A DNA stretch of 64,000 bases from Flavobacteriales bacterium (GTDB lineage Bacteria; Bacteroidota; Bacteroidia; NS11-12g; UBA9320): assembly GCA_020635355.1 (NCBI GenBank), contig JACJZW010000001.1, positions 310,001-374,000 of the forward strand, written 5' to 3'. This document shows positions 9,435-18,603 of the stretch, in pieces; the stretch's first letter is position 1; each line of letters begins with the position of its first letter. Position numbers and translations under genes: made by a program. A model generated the notes under the pieces. The model was given only the letters and a program-made list of their open reading frames with translations, searched no databases and was not told the DNA's origin.

Positions 9435-10589
9435 ATGAGGTTTCCATCTGATCTTTCTTCCAAACTACCGCAATCGGGTCGGTCCATTTTTTCTGTTATG
9501 ACCGAACTGGCCAATCGGCATGATGCCATCAATCTCGCACAGGGATTTCCCGATTTCCCGCCCAGTTCAGCCATTATGAAGTTGGTGGATGAGGGAATGA
9601 AAAAGGGATACAACCAGTATGCTCCCATGCCGGGATTACCGGCTCTTCGGGAGATTATTGCCGAAAAAACAGAACGTACCTACGGCGCGAAATATGACCC
9701 GGACAAAGAGATTACCGTTGTACCCGGGGCTACGTTCGGAATATATGCGGCCATCACAGCACTTGTGAAAGAAGGTGATGAGGTGATTGTGATTGAACCA
9801 GCCTATGACTGCTATATTCCAGCTATTGAGTTAAATGGTGGAAAGGCCGTTCGGGTTGAAATGAAATACCCGGATTATCAGGTGGACTGGGGCGAGGTAA
9901 CGAAGTGCATCAACTTCAAAACCCGTATGATCATCATCAATACGCCTCATAATCCAACCGGTAGTTTGCTATCATCGGAATCCATGAAACGATTGGCCCG
10001 ACTGGTCAACGGAACCGATATCATTATTCTGAGTGATGAAGTGTATGAGCACATCATTTTTGATGACGTGCGTCATGAAAGTGCGGCGCGTTATCACGAT
10101 TTGGCCGAACGCAGTGTTGTAGTTTCTTCCTTTGGTAAAACCTATCACACCACCGGTTGGAAAATGGGTTATCTCCTGGCGCCTGAGAACATTACGGTAG
10201 AATTGAGAAAGGTATACCAATACATGGTGTTCAGTGCCACCTCTCCCATGCAATATGCCTATGCCGAAATCCTGAAACGACCGGAGACCTACCTTGAGTT
10301 AAGCGCGTTTTATCAAGCCAAACGGGATACCTTTCGGGATGCACTTCAATCGTCCCCGTTTGATGTGATGCCGTGTGGAGGTTCCTATTTTCAACTATTG
10401 GGTTATGACCGAATCACGGATGAAGGTGATCGGGATTTTGCGGCTCGAATCACGGAGGAATTTGGAGTGGCGTCTATACCCATTTCGGCTTTTTATCGCA
10501 TGAAAACCGACAATAAGGTTCTTCGGTTCTGTTTTGCTAAACAAGAGTCTACCCTATTGAAAGCCGCCGAGATCTTATGTCGGATTTAG
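9435..10589 (+). CDS. Methionine/glutamine-type aminotransferase (YbdL-like, fold type I PLP enzyme)
   Basis: The enzyme transfers an amino group to a keto acid, in this subfamily typically with methionine, aromatic amino acids or glutamine. Starting at ATG 9435 it has 384 residues. The PLP lysine is Lys235 in SSFGKTYHTTGWKMGY, preceded by NTPHNPTG near residue 169 and DEVYEH near residue 201. NLAQGFPDFPP near residue 33 is typical of the YbdL/KAT group. An upstream TTG at 9426 lies inside a near-consensus GATATTTG promoter-like box, so I prefer the ATG. It overlaps the nitrilase gene by 13 bp, an arrangement that supports the omega-amidase pathway. Confidence 0.88.
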   Translation: MRFPSDLSSKLPQSGRSIFSVMTELANRHDAINLAQGFPDFPPSSAIMKLVDEGMKKGYNQYAPMPGLPALREIIAEKTERTYGAKYDPDKEITVVPGATFGIYAAITALVKEGDEVIVIEPAYDCYIPAIELNGGKAVRVEMKYPDYQVDWGEVTKCINFKTRMIIINTPHNPTGSLLSSESMKRLARLVNGTDIIILSDEVYEHIIFDDVRHESAARYHDLAERSVVVSSFGKTYHTTGWKMGYLLAPENITVELRKVYQYMVFSATSPMQYAYAEILKRPETYLELSAFYQAKRDTFRDALQSSPFDVMPCGGSYFQLLGYDRITDEGDRDFAARITEEFGVASIPISAFYRMKTDNKVLRFCFAKQESTLLKAAEILCRI

Positions 10590-11365
10590 TTGTTGCGCTG
10601 ATACAAACCACATTGGTTTGGGAAGATGCTCGGGCTAACCGAGCTCATTTTGAAGAGCGCATCCAAACCATAAAGGAATCAACCGATTTGATCCTGCTTC
10701 CGGAAATGTTTACCACCGGATTCTCCATGAATCCCAGGGAGTTGGCCGAACGAATGGATGGTGACTCCATTTCATGGATGTATGAACAGGCGTCCAAAGT
10801 AAATTCTGTCATTGCTGGGAGCTTAATCATCCAGGAGGATGGGCGGTTTTACAACCGATTCATTGCGGTATATCCAGATGGGCGCGTGAGACATTATGAT
10901 AAACGACATCGGTTTACCATGGGCGGCGAGCATCATGAGTACTCGGCTGGAAACGAACCTGTGGTGATTGAAGTGAACGACTGGAAAATCGGATTGTTCG
11001 TTTGTTACGACCTACGCTTTCCGGTCTGGATGAGAAATAGCCAAAAAGTTGATTTGCAAGTAGTTGTAGCCAATTGGCCAGGCGTTCGATCCAATCAATG
11101 GTCTCGATTGCTTCCGGCAAGGGCCATTGAAAATCAATGCTATGTTGCGGCGGTGAATCGGATTGGAGTGGATGGTAAAGGCGTTGATCACAGCGGAAAT
11201 AGTGTTGTCCTTGATTTTTTTGGTGAACCGCTGGCAGAAGCTCATTCCGATGATTGTATTCTACGTGTACCACTCAATCGAACCGAATTGATGGATTTCA
11301 GATCCCGCTTTCCGGTATTAGACGACGCGGATGCCTTCGATCTGAGGTTGGATAAGCGCAATTGA
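10577..11365 (+). CDS. Nitrilase-superfamily omega-amidase (YafV-like)
   Basis: This 262-residue cytoplasmic amidase has the nitrilase triad: Glu43 in LLPEMFTTGFS, Lys109 in HYDKRHRF and Cys143 in LFVCYDLRFP. In the characterised family branch the enzyme hydrolyses alpha-ketoglutaramate, or the keto-amide made by glutamine transamination, to a dicarboxylate and ammonia. The 13-bp overlap with the aminotransferase upstream means the two are cotranslated, so product removal would pull the transamination forward. Substrate assignment is inferred from context; the superfamily also includes true nitrilases and carbamoylases. Confidence 0.87.
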   Translation: MSDLVVALIQTTLVWEDARANRAHFEERIQTIKESTDLILLPEMFTTGFSMNPRELAERMDGDSISWMYEQASKVNSVIAGSLIIQEDGRFYNRFIAVYPDGRVRHYDKRHRFTMGGEHHEYSAGNEPVVIEVNDWKIGLFVCYDLRFPVWMRNSQKVDLQVVVANWPGVRSNQWSRLLPARAIENQCYVAAVNRIGVDGKGVDHSGNSVVLDFFGEPLAEAHSDDCILRVPLNRTELMDFRSRFPVLDDADAFDLRLDKRN

Positions 11366-11367
11366 CG

Positions 11368-11375
11368 TACTTTTG
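11368..11375 (+). promoter_or_regulatory. TAnnTTTG -7 box for map
   Basis: TACTTTTG ends 7 nt before the ATG of map at 11383. A TTG at 11348-11350 gives a 17-nt spacer, slightly short of the usual 19-21. The box falls at the end of the nitrilase gene, so map can be expressed on its own with an almost leaderless transcript. Confidence 0.55.
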
Positions 11376-11382
11376 CGGCCCG

Positions 11383-12147
11383 ATGGCCATTCGCATCAAA
11401 ACCCCTGAACAAATTGACGGAATTCGCAAGAGTTCCCGACTGGCAGCCGAGTGTCTCAAGTATCTTGAGCAGTTTGTTGTTGCCGGAAATACCACAGCCT
11501 TTCTGGATCAAAAAGCTGCCGAATTCATGAAAGAGCACGGAGCCATTTCGGCTACCCGTGGATACAATGGATTTACAGGTCACATTTGTACATCGCCCAA
11601 TGATGTGGTGTGCCATGGCATTCCGGGACCTTACACGTTAAAAGACGGAGACATCCTCAACATTGATTGCACCACAGTACTCAATGGATATTACGGTGAT
11701 ACGTGCAAGATGTACACGGTAGGTGAAGTATCGGAAGAAGCCAAAAAGTTGATGGACGTGACGCGTGAATGTCTTCGAATTGGGATGAAAGAATGCTACC
11801 CCGGTAATCGGTTTGGTAATATTGGCTATGCCATAGCGCAACATGCCCATCAACACGGATACGGCGTGGTCTATGAATTCTGTGGTCATGGTGTTGGTGT
11901 GAAGTTTCATGAAGATCCCGAGGTGAGCCACATCGCCCAGAAAAACACAGGCAAACGCATGAGGCCTGGAATGATCTTTACAATTGAGCCGATGATCAAC
12001 ACCGGTAAGGCCCGATGTAAGATCGACAAAATTGATGGCTGGACTGCCCGAACCATTGACGGTGGATTATCCGCCCAATACGAACACACCATCTTGATCA
12101 CCGATAACGGCTGCGAAGCACTGACCGACGTTTACGGCGATTTTTAA
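11383..12147 (+). CDS. map: Type I methionine aminopeptidase
   Basis: The enzyme removes the initiator methionine from nascent proteins. It has 254 residues from ATG 11383 (MAIRIKTPEQIDG). The frame extends upstream to a TTG, but that codon would overlap the nitrilase stop and precede a promoter box. Metal ligands are visible in DGDILNIDCTTVLNGYYGDTC (two Asp), in CGHGVGVKFHEDP (His), in FTIEPMI (Glu) and in QYEHTILIT (Glu). There is no N-terminal zinc-finger extension. The NFACT gene follows after 9 bp. Confidence 0.96.
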   Translation: MAIRIKTPEQIDGIRKSSRLAAECLKYLEQFVVAGNTTAFLDQKAAEFMKEHGAISATRGYNGFTGHICTSPNDVVCHGIPGPYTLKDGDILNIDCTTVLNGYYGDTCKMYTVGEVSEEAKKLMDVTRECLRIGMKECYPGNRFGNIGYAIAQHAHQHGYGVVYEFCGHGVGVKFHEDPEVSHIAQKNTGKRMRPGMIFTIEPMINTGKARCKIDKIDGWTARTIDGGLSAQYEHTILITDNGCEALTDVYGDF

Positions 12148-12156
12148 CCGTAGACC

Positions 12157-13656
12157 ATGATTAATGATCCCGTTTTTCTGTATGATCTTGCCCATGAGGT
12201 GGACGAGCAGTTGAGGGGATCCGAACTTCGTCGTTGCTTTAGCGCTTCTCCAACCGATATCTACCTGGAGTTTACGAATGAATCTGTATTCCGAATCTGT
12301 TTTGTTCGGGATCTTACGCTGTTTCTCTTTCCGGAAGCCGATCGGCTTCCCATTCGAAATACCATTCCTCAGTTCCGAGAAATCATTGGTCAGCAAGTTG
12401 TACGTGTATGTTGTCCGCTGCCGGATCGCCGACTAATATTGGAATTTGAACACCATTCCTTGGGTGTGCAAGCCTTTGGCCGACACAGCGGAATGCTGGC
12501 ATATCACCAAAATGAAGTAAGCGACTTTTTCAAGTACAAATCGGCACCGGAAGCGTTGCCTGAGACACCTCACATTTCGTTTCACCCCTCTCCCGCTGAC
12601 TTTGCACATCATAACCCGTTTGCCACGGCCAATTTGATACACAGTCTTGAACAGCTGCGCTATTTTGAACACCCCCACCACAACGAATCGGTGTTTCTGG
12701 AGGCCATTGATTTATTAAATCATCAGGGATATCGGATCGTAGAGGAATCGGATGAAGTGGTATTGCGTACAGCCAATCCAGGAGAAGGAGAAGTAATTCA
12801 TTCTGCGAAAGAAGCGGCAGAAGCATTTAGCATCAATTGGTTACGACTGGACCGCATCCACAGCACTCGAAAACAAATTGAGGATCATATAAATCAGCGA
12901 AGAGCAAAAACTCGAAAACAGCTGCATTCGCTTGAAAAAAAGAAGTCATCACTTCCGGATGAGTCGTTTTATCGTCAACGGGCCGATACCTTGATGGCGC
13001 ACATTCATTTTCCTAAAGAGTCCAGAAGTGAAATTGAACTGACGAATGTGTACACCAACGAACCGATTACGATACGATTAAACAAGGATCTCAGCTTGGC
13101 TGATAACGCCCGAAACTATTATAGAAAGGCAAAGAATAGTCATTTGGAGATTAGTCATCTGAACTCTCGATACGTCTCCTTACAACATCAGGAAGCTCAG
13201 CTGGATCTACTCGAAATGGAGTATCGAAGCCTGAATACGTTAAAGGAATTGCAACAATTCGCGTCGCGTTGCGGGTTACATGCTCAAGAACAAAAACAGC
13301 CGGAGGCAGTTCCCTATCGGGTTTATGAGCATGACGGGTTTGAAATATGGGTAGGAAAAAGTGCCCGTGACAATGATGAATTACTCAAAAGAGCCGGAAA
13401 GACCGATCATTGGCTTCATGCCCGGGAGGTGGCCGGTTCCCATGTGATTATCCGGAATCCAACTCAAAAAACTATTCCCGAGCATGTACTTGAATATGCG
13501 GGATCACTAGCCGCCGGGTACTCGAAAAACCAGCATGAATCGCTCAGTGCGGTTATTCATACCCCCATCAAGTTTGTGCGAAAATTCAAGGGTGCACATC
13601 CCGGACAGGTTCGGGTTGACCGGGAGTCCGTGATTTTGGTTCCACCACAGAAATGA
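12157..13656 (+). CDS. NFACT-family protein, probable RqcH homologue
   Basis: RqcH-type NFACT proteins bind stalled 50S-peptidyl-tRNA complexes and add C-terminal alanine tails to the nascent chain as part of ribosome quality control. The 499 residues show an N-terminal NFACT-N domain (1-200), a long charged coiled coil (about 220-380) including RRAKTRKQLHSLEKKKSSL, and a C-terminal NFACT-R domain with GFEIWVGKSARDNDELLK near 390 and DHWLHAREVAGSHVII near 423. The usual DLWLHA block reads DHWLHA here. It is shorter than Firmicutes RqcH (about 565 residues). It lies 9 bp after map. Confidence 0.85.
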   Translation: MINDPVFLYDLAHEVDEQLRGSELRRCFSASPTDIYLEFTNESVFRICFVRDLTLFLFPEADRLPIRNTIPQFREIIGQQVVRVCCPLPDRRLILEFEHHSLGVQAFGRHSGMLAYHQNEVSDFFKYKSAPEALPETPHISFHPSPADFAHHNPFATANLIHSLEQLRYFEHPHHNESVFLEAIDLLNHQGYRIVEESDEVVLRTANPGEGEVIHSAKEAAEAFSINWLRLDRIHSTRKQIEDHINQRRAKTRKQLHSLEKKKSSLPDESFYRQRADTLMAHIHFPKESRSEIELTNVYTNEPITIRLNKDLSLADNARNYYRKAKNSHLEISHLNSRYVSLQHQEAQLDLLEMEYRSLNTLKELQQFASRCGLHAQEQKQPEAVPYRVYEHDGFEIWVGKSARDNDELLKRAGKTDHWLHAREVAGSHVIIRNPTQKTIPEHVLEYAGSLAAGYSKNQHESLSAVIHTPIKFVRKFKGAHPGQVRVDRESVILVPPQK

Positions 13657-13669
13657 ACCTTCTGTGTGG
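13642..13669 (+). other. Stem-loop at the end of the NFACT gene, without a U-tract
   Basis: CCACCACAGAA (13642-13652) can pair, with one bulge, with TTCTGTGTGG (13660-13669). The hairpin overlaps the TGA stop. No T-run follows, so it may protect the 3' end rather than terminate transcription. Confidence 0.35.
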
Positions 13670-13832
13670 TAAGGAACAAGGTTCACGATCAGAGATTTGA
13701 GGTCAGAGTTCAGAGATTAGAGATTTGAGATCAAAATGACGATGGACGGGATGGTTAGATCGACTTCAAGTCCGCAATAAGAAATACCCAGCGCCGAGAA
13801 AATCTTCTCACAGTTGATGTCTTATTGAGTGG

Positions 13833-13877
13833 GATTTTGTAGGGATCGCATTTTCCCCTACCCCTAGGAAAGTTACC
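13833..13877. repeat. 45-bp direct repeat, copy 1
   Basis: Begins GATTTTGTAGGGATCGCATT and ends AAGTTACC. It matches the copy at 13974 at 43 of 45 positions. Inside is an imperfect hairpin, GTAGGGA against TCCCCTAC. Confidence 0.8.
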
Positions 13878-13973
13878 CGGCATTTTAACTTCTTACAAGG
13901 TTATTTCTCCGACCGAACCAGAATAACCCAACGTAGAGTAAATGCACCGAACGATACCTGGATTTTGATAAAG

Positions 13974-14018
13974 ATTTTGTAGGGACCGCATTTTCCCCTA
14001 CCCCAAGGAAAGTTACCA
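13974..14018. repeat. 45-bp direct repeat, copy 2
   Basis: Second copy, starting 141 bp after the first, with two substitutions. Both copies are followed by unrelated sequence. Confidence 0.8.
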
Positions 14019-14104
14019 CTTCTCCCGCAATAATGCAGGGTGACTACATGCACTAAACGCTTATTCGCCATCGCGCTCAACTTATACCGCCAAGCGCAAC
14101 AGGT

Positions 14105-14149
14105 TATAAAAAAGAATGAGCCCCATCCCGAAGGAAGGAGCTCATTCTC
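14105..14149 (-). terminator. Rho-independent terminator for the T9SS protein gene at 14220
   Basis: On the minus strand GAATGAGC (right arm 14140-14147) pairs with GCTCATTC (left arm 14114-14121) around a C/G-rich apex, and is followed by TTTTTTAT. It sits about 70 nt after the stop codon at 14220. Confidence 0.75.
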
Positions 14150-14219
14150 ATAACATGCAACGACTTACATCGTGCTCACTGCGACTTGATCAGCGCTAAA
14201 TGCACTGAAAGGGGGCTCT

Positions 14220-16922
14220 TTAATGTTGTATCAGAATCTTATGAGATTCTTTGAATCGATCATTGTAAACAGACATCACATAATATCCTCGTGGGAAATT
14301 GGTGGCGTCAATGGTTACCCGACTGTCGATTCCGTCTTCGGCGAAGACCAATTCTCCGGTTTGGCTGATCAAGGAAACACTAAACGTAGAGCCCAATTTT
14401 TCAACGTTTATGATTCGATCAGCTGGATTTGGATATACTTTGCTTGGTTCGCCCGTTCCTTCTACACCTACGAACATGACCAGGGGACTGTATTCAAATG
14501 CACCGTTATAATCAACTTGACGCAGACGATAGTACACAAAGCGTTCTGCTGGTGTATTCTCATCGCGATAGTCGTAATAGCGTGTTGTGGTTGAGTTTCC
14601 GCTTCCAACAACTTCACCAATAACGTCGAAGTCAGTACCATTCAGACTTCGCTGAACTTCAAAGTGACTGTTGTTTTCTTCTGAAGCGGTAACCCAGTTC
14701 AGAACTGCAGTGCCATTTTCATTGGTCACCTCAAAGGATACCAAGTCAACAGGCAACAATGAACCTTCCACATTACTGTATCCAGAATGACTGGCTTCAC
14801 AGAAGCTGTAGACGTTTTGCGCCGTTCCGTATGGAGTAATTTTTACCGTTCCACCAAACAAGATGGCCGATTCGTTGTCGTTGTCGGTCAAATCAGCTTC
14901 TTCGCCTTCTTCACCGTAAGTAACGATCAATTGACACGTTCCCGTGGAGCTTTCATCATCATCCCAGGAGATGGCCTTACGTTTTCCATTTCCGGAAAGT
15001 GGCTCGATAATAACCACCAGGTCATTACCAGACGCCCATCCGCTGCGATCAACAATTTCCTGAATAACGTCAGAGATATCTGGTGAGTGCACAGTATCAT
15101 CCTGATCCCAATCACCCAAGGTCCAATCTTTATAATTAGTGGTTCGGGTACGATCAGAAATGTCATCGTCCTCATCATCAAACGCATCGGCATCATCAAC
15201 ATCTTGAGCTTTAAATCGCACAGATCCGGATCCGGAACCATCATCATGTGGGGTAAATACGATTCGAGCAGAGGTTATGTTCGCCCCTTGTGGAAGACTT
15301 AGGCTTGTAAAACGAAGACCTACATCGTATTTGTTGACATAGACATAATCTTTTTCTACCTCCATCTTGCCGTTTGATTTCTCATGGGCATCGTTATCAC
15401 TATCAGTAATCTTGGCTGAAATGGAACCGCTGTTGCTGCTGGAACCACTTCCGCTCCCGCTTGAGCCACCATCACCGTAAACCACCACCAATTGAGGTGC
15501 TTCGGAGGTGCTATTGTTATTATCGTAGGATAGTGCCTTACGTTCTGATCCGGAAGCTTTTTCCAGGATAAAGGCCATATCATTTCCGGACGACCATCCG
15601 CTGCGGTCAACAATTTCTTGAATAACAGATGATATGTCGGCCGAATGAACGGTATCGTCTTCATTCCAATCCCCCAAAGACCAATCTGTGTAATTGGTGG
15701 TGCGGGTTCGGTTTCCAATATTATCATCGCTTGAGCCATACGCTGCAGCATCATCGGTATCTTCACCTTTGATCCGAACGGTAGCCGTTCCGTCACCGTC
15801 GTCTTTTGCGGTGAATACGAGATAGGCAGAAGTAATGTCGGCTCCTTGTGGAATATTTACGGTGGTGAAGCGAACACCAACATCATATTTATTCACTTTT
15901 AGATAGTCTTCGTTTACTTCCATGTCGCCGTTGCTCTTTTCATGAGCATCGTTATTCGGGTGGTGAACGCTTTCAGAAATGGTTCCACCGGAGGATGAGC
16001 TACCGCCGATATCCTTCGTGATGGTTTGACTGGAAATACCCGGCCCTTGAATGGTAAGCTGAATTTGCTCACACAAGCTACCAACGGTAATGCTTCCACA
16101 ATCTGTGGCACTTCGCCAGCTGTTAGAGGTAGTGGCCTCTCCCGTTCCTCCACCATTAGGGAGGTTAAAGAAGTTGTCATTGTCGCCATCGCAAATCAGG
16201 TTACCCTGCAGTGTCCACAATGAACTAGGAACATTGCTTCCACTAAATGTGATGGTATAATCGAGATCAACCGTCCAGTTGTAACCACTGGTACACGATC
16301 CCGGAACGTTTACTTCGGTGGGCTCCAACACCACGGTTACGGTATAACCGTTTGTTGACTCCACTTCAAAGGTTACGGCATTGGAACTGCTGCCACTGCC
16401 GGAACTTCCTGAATGTAAGGTGTTCCATTGGTGCAGAGCGCAACTGTCGTCTTCGCATTCAACGTCATCATCTCCATTGTTGGAGTTTTCATCACATCCG
16501 GTAATCCCGATGTTCTCCACTTTGAGGTGATAGTTGCTTCGGCAAAGAATTACGGCTCCTGATCCGAGTTTTAATTTTTTGTCCTGGGTGAAGATCATGT
16601 CTCCGCCCTTCATGTTGATGACTACGTCAACATCTTCCATTTCATAGCAATTGGTGTTGATGTTGAAATCGCCATTGAGTTCGAGAGTGTCACCATCTTC
16701 CACATTTTCCATGATGGAAATATTGGCCGAGGTGTTACAGTTTCCACTGATGTAGTACTTCTGCGGACCGCTGCTCGCCTTCACATCGGAAGACGGCAGG
16801 AAATTGCCCGCCACAAAGAAGATCACTGCCAGCAGGGCCGTGACCCCGGCTGCAATGAGTACGATTCGGCTTAGGTTCAGTTCATTCCGAACATCAGGCC
16901 GTTGGTTGAGATTTAAGTTCAT
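14220..16922 (-). CDS. Large T9SS-exported protein with two DNRLRE-like modules and an N-terminal membrane segment
   Basis: The 900-residue protein starts with a 17-residue polar stretch and a strong hydrophobic segment (about 18-41), acting as signal or anchor. Residues 55-165 are Asp/Asn- and Cys-containing; Ser/Gly linkers follow. Two homologous modules of about 170 residues lie at 315-483 and 501-671. Each begins with NDAHEKSNG and contains VNKYDVG, RTRTTNY and IQEIVDRSGW, like DNRLRE/CBM96-type domains. After a fibronectin-like part (725-820) comes a T9SS sorting domain with KVYPNPADR and a final KILIQH. It is probably a surface or matrix protein. The sigma-54 regulator gene lies 71 bp upstream on the same strand. 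Ligand unknown. Confidence 0.85.
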   Translation of the reverse strand: MNLNLNQRPDVRNELNLSRIVLIAAGVTALLAVIFFVAGNFLPSSDVKASSGPQKYYISGNCNTSANISIMENVEDGDTLELNGDFNINTNCYEMEDVDVVINMKGGDMIFTQDKKLKLGSGAVILCRSNYHLKVENIGITGCDENSNNGDDDVECEDDSCALHQWNTLHSGSSGSGSSSNAVTFEVESTNGYTVTVVLEPTEVNVPGSCTSGYNWTVDLDYTITFSGSNVPSSLWTLQGNLICDGDNDNFFNLPNGGGTGEATTSNSWRSATDCGSITVGSLCEQIQLTIQGPGISSQTITKDIGGSSSSGGTISESVHHPNNDAHEKSNGDMEVNEDYLKVNKYDVGVRFTTVNIPQGADITSAYLVFTAKDDGDGTATVRIKGEDTDDAAAYGSSDDNIGNRTRTTNYTDWSLGDWNEDDTVHSADISSVIQEIVDRSGWSSGNDMAFILEKASGSERKALSYDNNNSTSEAPQLVVVYGDGGSSGSGSGSSSNSGSISAKITDSDNDAHEKSNGKMEVEKDYVYVNKYDVGLRFTSLSLPQGANITSARIVFTPHDDGSGSGSVRFKAQDVDDADAFDDEDDDISDRTRTTNYKDWTLGDWDQDDTVHSPDISDVIQEIVDRSGWASGNDLVVIIEPLSGNGKRKAISWDDDESSTGTCQLIVTYGEEGEEADLTDNDNESAILFGGTVKITPYGTAQNVYSFCEASHSGYSNVEGSLLPVDLVSFEVTNENGTAVLNWVTASEENNSHFEVQRSLNGTDFDVIGEVVGSGNSTTTRYYDYRDENTPAERFVYYRLRQVDYNGAFEYSPLVMFVGVEGTGEPSKVYPNPADRIINVEKLGSTFSVSLISQTGELVFAEDGIDSRVTIDATNFPRGYYVMSVYNDRFKESHKILIQH
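14910..15422 (-). repeat. Second copy of the intragenic DNRLRE-like module
   Basis: Encodes residues 501-671. It is clearly homologous at protein level to the module encoded at 15474-15980, with a Ser/Gly linker between them. This is domain duplication inside one gene. Confidence 0.8.
15474..15980 (-). repeat. First copy of the intragenic DNRLRE-like module
   Basis: Encodes residues 315-483. Shared landmarks with the second copy are NDAHEKSNG, VNKYDVG, RTRTTNY, DDTVHS and IQEIVDRSGW. Confidence 0.8.
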
Positions 16923-16993
16923 CGTCTAAGTAGTTAGTAGTGAGAGTAAGTAGTTCTGTTATGTTGGCTTGCGCCAATTTTTTTAGTTCATAT

Positions 16994-18319
16994 TCAGGCC
17001 GGATTCTTTTGACTGTCCAGGGCTCGTAACAAGGGCTCCAATTGACGGAGCTCTGCCAGTTTCTTGGCTAGATCAAGTACATCTCCATCCAATCCACCAT
17101 TGGCTTTGGCGGCCTCAGAAAGGGATACCGGTTTAGTTATTTCAGTTGAATTTTCATTTAGAATAAGGCTTTCTACACTTACGATTTCTTTATCGCAAAC
17201 CAGCGCGGTACGTTCCATAGCGGCAATCAATTCCCGCACGTTACCCGGCCATTTATGTTTCATCAGTTCCTTCTGCGCAGCTTCACTGAAGGTGCGTGCC
17301 GGCATTCGATTTTTTTCGGCAGAAATCTTGAGAAAGTGCTCGCAAAGGAGAATAACATCTCGTCCGCGATCTCTCAGTTTAGGCACCTGAATCGGAAATC
17401 CTTGAATACGGTAGTATAAATCTTCCCGAAATTTTCCTTCTCGAACCTGGTGGGCCAAATCCCGGTGCGTTGCCGCAATGATTCGGATATCCAACTTCAT
17501 TTCCTTATTGCTGCCCAATCGGGTCATTTTGCGTTCTTGAAGTACACGAAGTAATTTGGCCTGAAGACCAATCTCCATCTCGCCAATTTCATCCAGGAAG
17601 ATGGTTCCTCCCTGAGCTTCTTCAAATTTTCCTTTACGCCGACCAATCGCTCCTGTAAAGGCTCCTTTCTCGTGCCCAAATAATTCGTCTTCAATCAGGT
17701 TATCAGGAATCGCCGCAATATTTACGGCTACGAAAGGCTTGCGTCGGCGATTAGAATTGTAGTGAACGGCCTCAGCCACCAATTCCTTACCGGTACCACT
17801 TTCACCTGTAATCATGACCGTGGCATCGGTTTTTTCAACGCGCTGAATCATCTTCAGCATGCGGAGTGTTGCCGGGCTATTGCCAATGATCCGATTGTAT
17901 TTGGATCGGTCTTCCAGTTCCTCTTCCAGGAGCTTTACTTCCTTTTTAAGGTTTACCGTATTGAGAAGGTTTCGAACCTTGTGCGCGAGTTCTGGTAAGG
18001 CATTATCGTCTTTGACGATGTAGCAGTACGCACCGTGTTTATAAAACTGGGATACCATGCTGATATCCTCTTGCCCTGATAGGATAATTACCGAGAGTTC
18101 AGGGTTGATTTCTTTTGATTTGATGAGCAAATCCAACCCGGTGATATCGGGCAGATGATGATCCAAAATAGCAATGTCAACGGATGAATCCAATTGGTTG
18201 AGGTACTCGGTTCCTGAATGAAACTCAGATACCTGAAACAAATCTTGTTTGAAGGCATGTGCTACGGTTGCAGCATACATCGGGTTGTCGTCAACCACGT
18301 ATATCTTTGGCAGAATCAT
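16994..18319 (-). CDS. Sigma-54-type response regulator without a DNA-binding domain
   Basis: From ATG 18319 the protein has 441 residues (a TTG two codons upstream is possible). The receiver domain (1-120) has the phospho-acceptor Asp53 in ILDHHLPD. The AAA+ domain (about 140-370) has the Walker A block GESGTGKELVAEAVH, an intact GAFTGA loop for contacting sigma-54, and FLDEIGEM as Walker B. After WPGNVRELIAAMERTALVCDKEIV the tail of about 75 residues shows no Fis-type helix-turn-helix. Such regulators can activate sigma-54 from solution. No histidine kinase is adjacent. The T9SS gene downstream is the obvious candidate target, by position only. The 280 bp upstream hold no gene. Confidence 0.88.
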   Translation of the reverse strand: MILPKIYVVDDNPMYAATVAHAFKQDLFQVSEFHSGTEYLNQLDSSVDIAILDHHLPDITGLDLLIKSKEINPELSVIILSGQEDISMVSQFYKHGAYCYIVKDDNALPELAHKVRNLLNTVNLKKEVKLLEEELEDRSKYNRIIGNSPATLRMLKMIQRVEKTDATVMITGESGTGKELVAEAVHYNSNRRRKPFVAVNIAAIPDNLIEDELFGHEKGAFTGAIGRRKGKFEEAQGGTIFLDEIGEMEIGLQAKLLRVLQERKMTRLGSNKEMKLDIRIIAATHRDLAHQVREGKFREDLYYRIQGFPIQVPKLRDRGRDVILLCEHFLKISAEKNRMPARTFSEAAQKELMKHKWPGNVRELIAAMERTALVCDKEIVSVESLILNENSTEITKPVSLSEAAKANGGLDGDVLDLAKKLAELRQLEPLLRALDSQKNPA

Positions 18320-18603
18320 ACGCAATAATTTTCAAGTTGCAGTAGTGTTATGCGTATTGCGCCAAAAACGGCTTAGCTGTAAAAATGCATTGAGATTTTC
18401 CCCCTCTCAAGCGTAAAATGTCGAACAACACTAGTCAGATGTTGTACGGTTTTAGTTCTAAAATTTTACTGAGGAAGTGTGGGATTGTAGCAGCACAGGT
18501 TCACATCAGTAAGTCAGTAGTTAGCGTAATACGATTACGAAAGTAATTCACATTTTGTAAACAACCAAATGTTGATGAACTATTTCTTAAAAAAAATCTG
18601 TTT

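Larger units (their letters stand above)
13657..14219. other. Intergenic spacer, 563 bp, no gene
   Basis: No credible ORF or RNA gene. It contains an AGAGATTTGAGATC-type low-complexity stretch near 13690-13735, two copies of a 45-bp element (13833 and 13974) and the terminator of the convergent gene. Confidence 0.6.

Noticed and set aside
13642..13669. Rho-independent terminator of the map/NFACT operon
   Set aside because: The hairpin has no T-run and overlaps the stop codon, so I list it only as a stem-loop.
13657..14219. tRNA or small RNA gene
   Set aside because: No T-loop or acceptor-stem pattern was found here or in other spacers.
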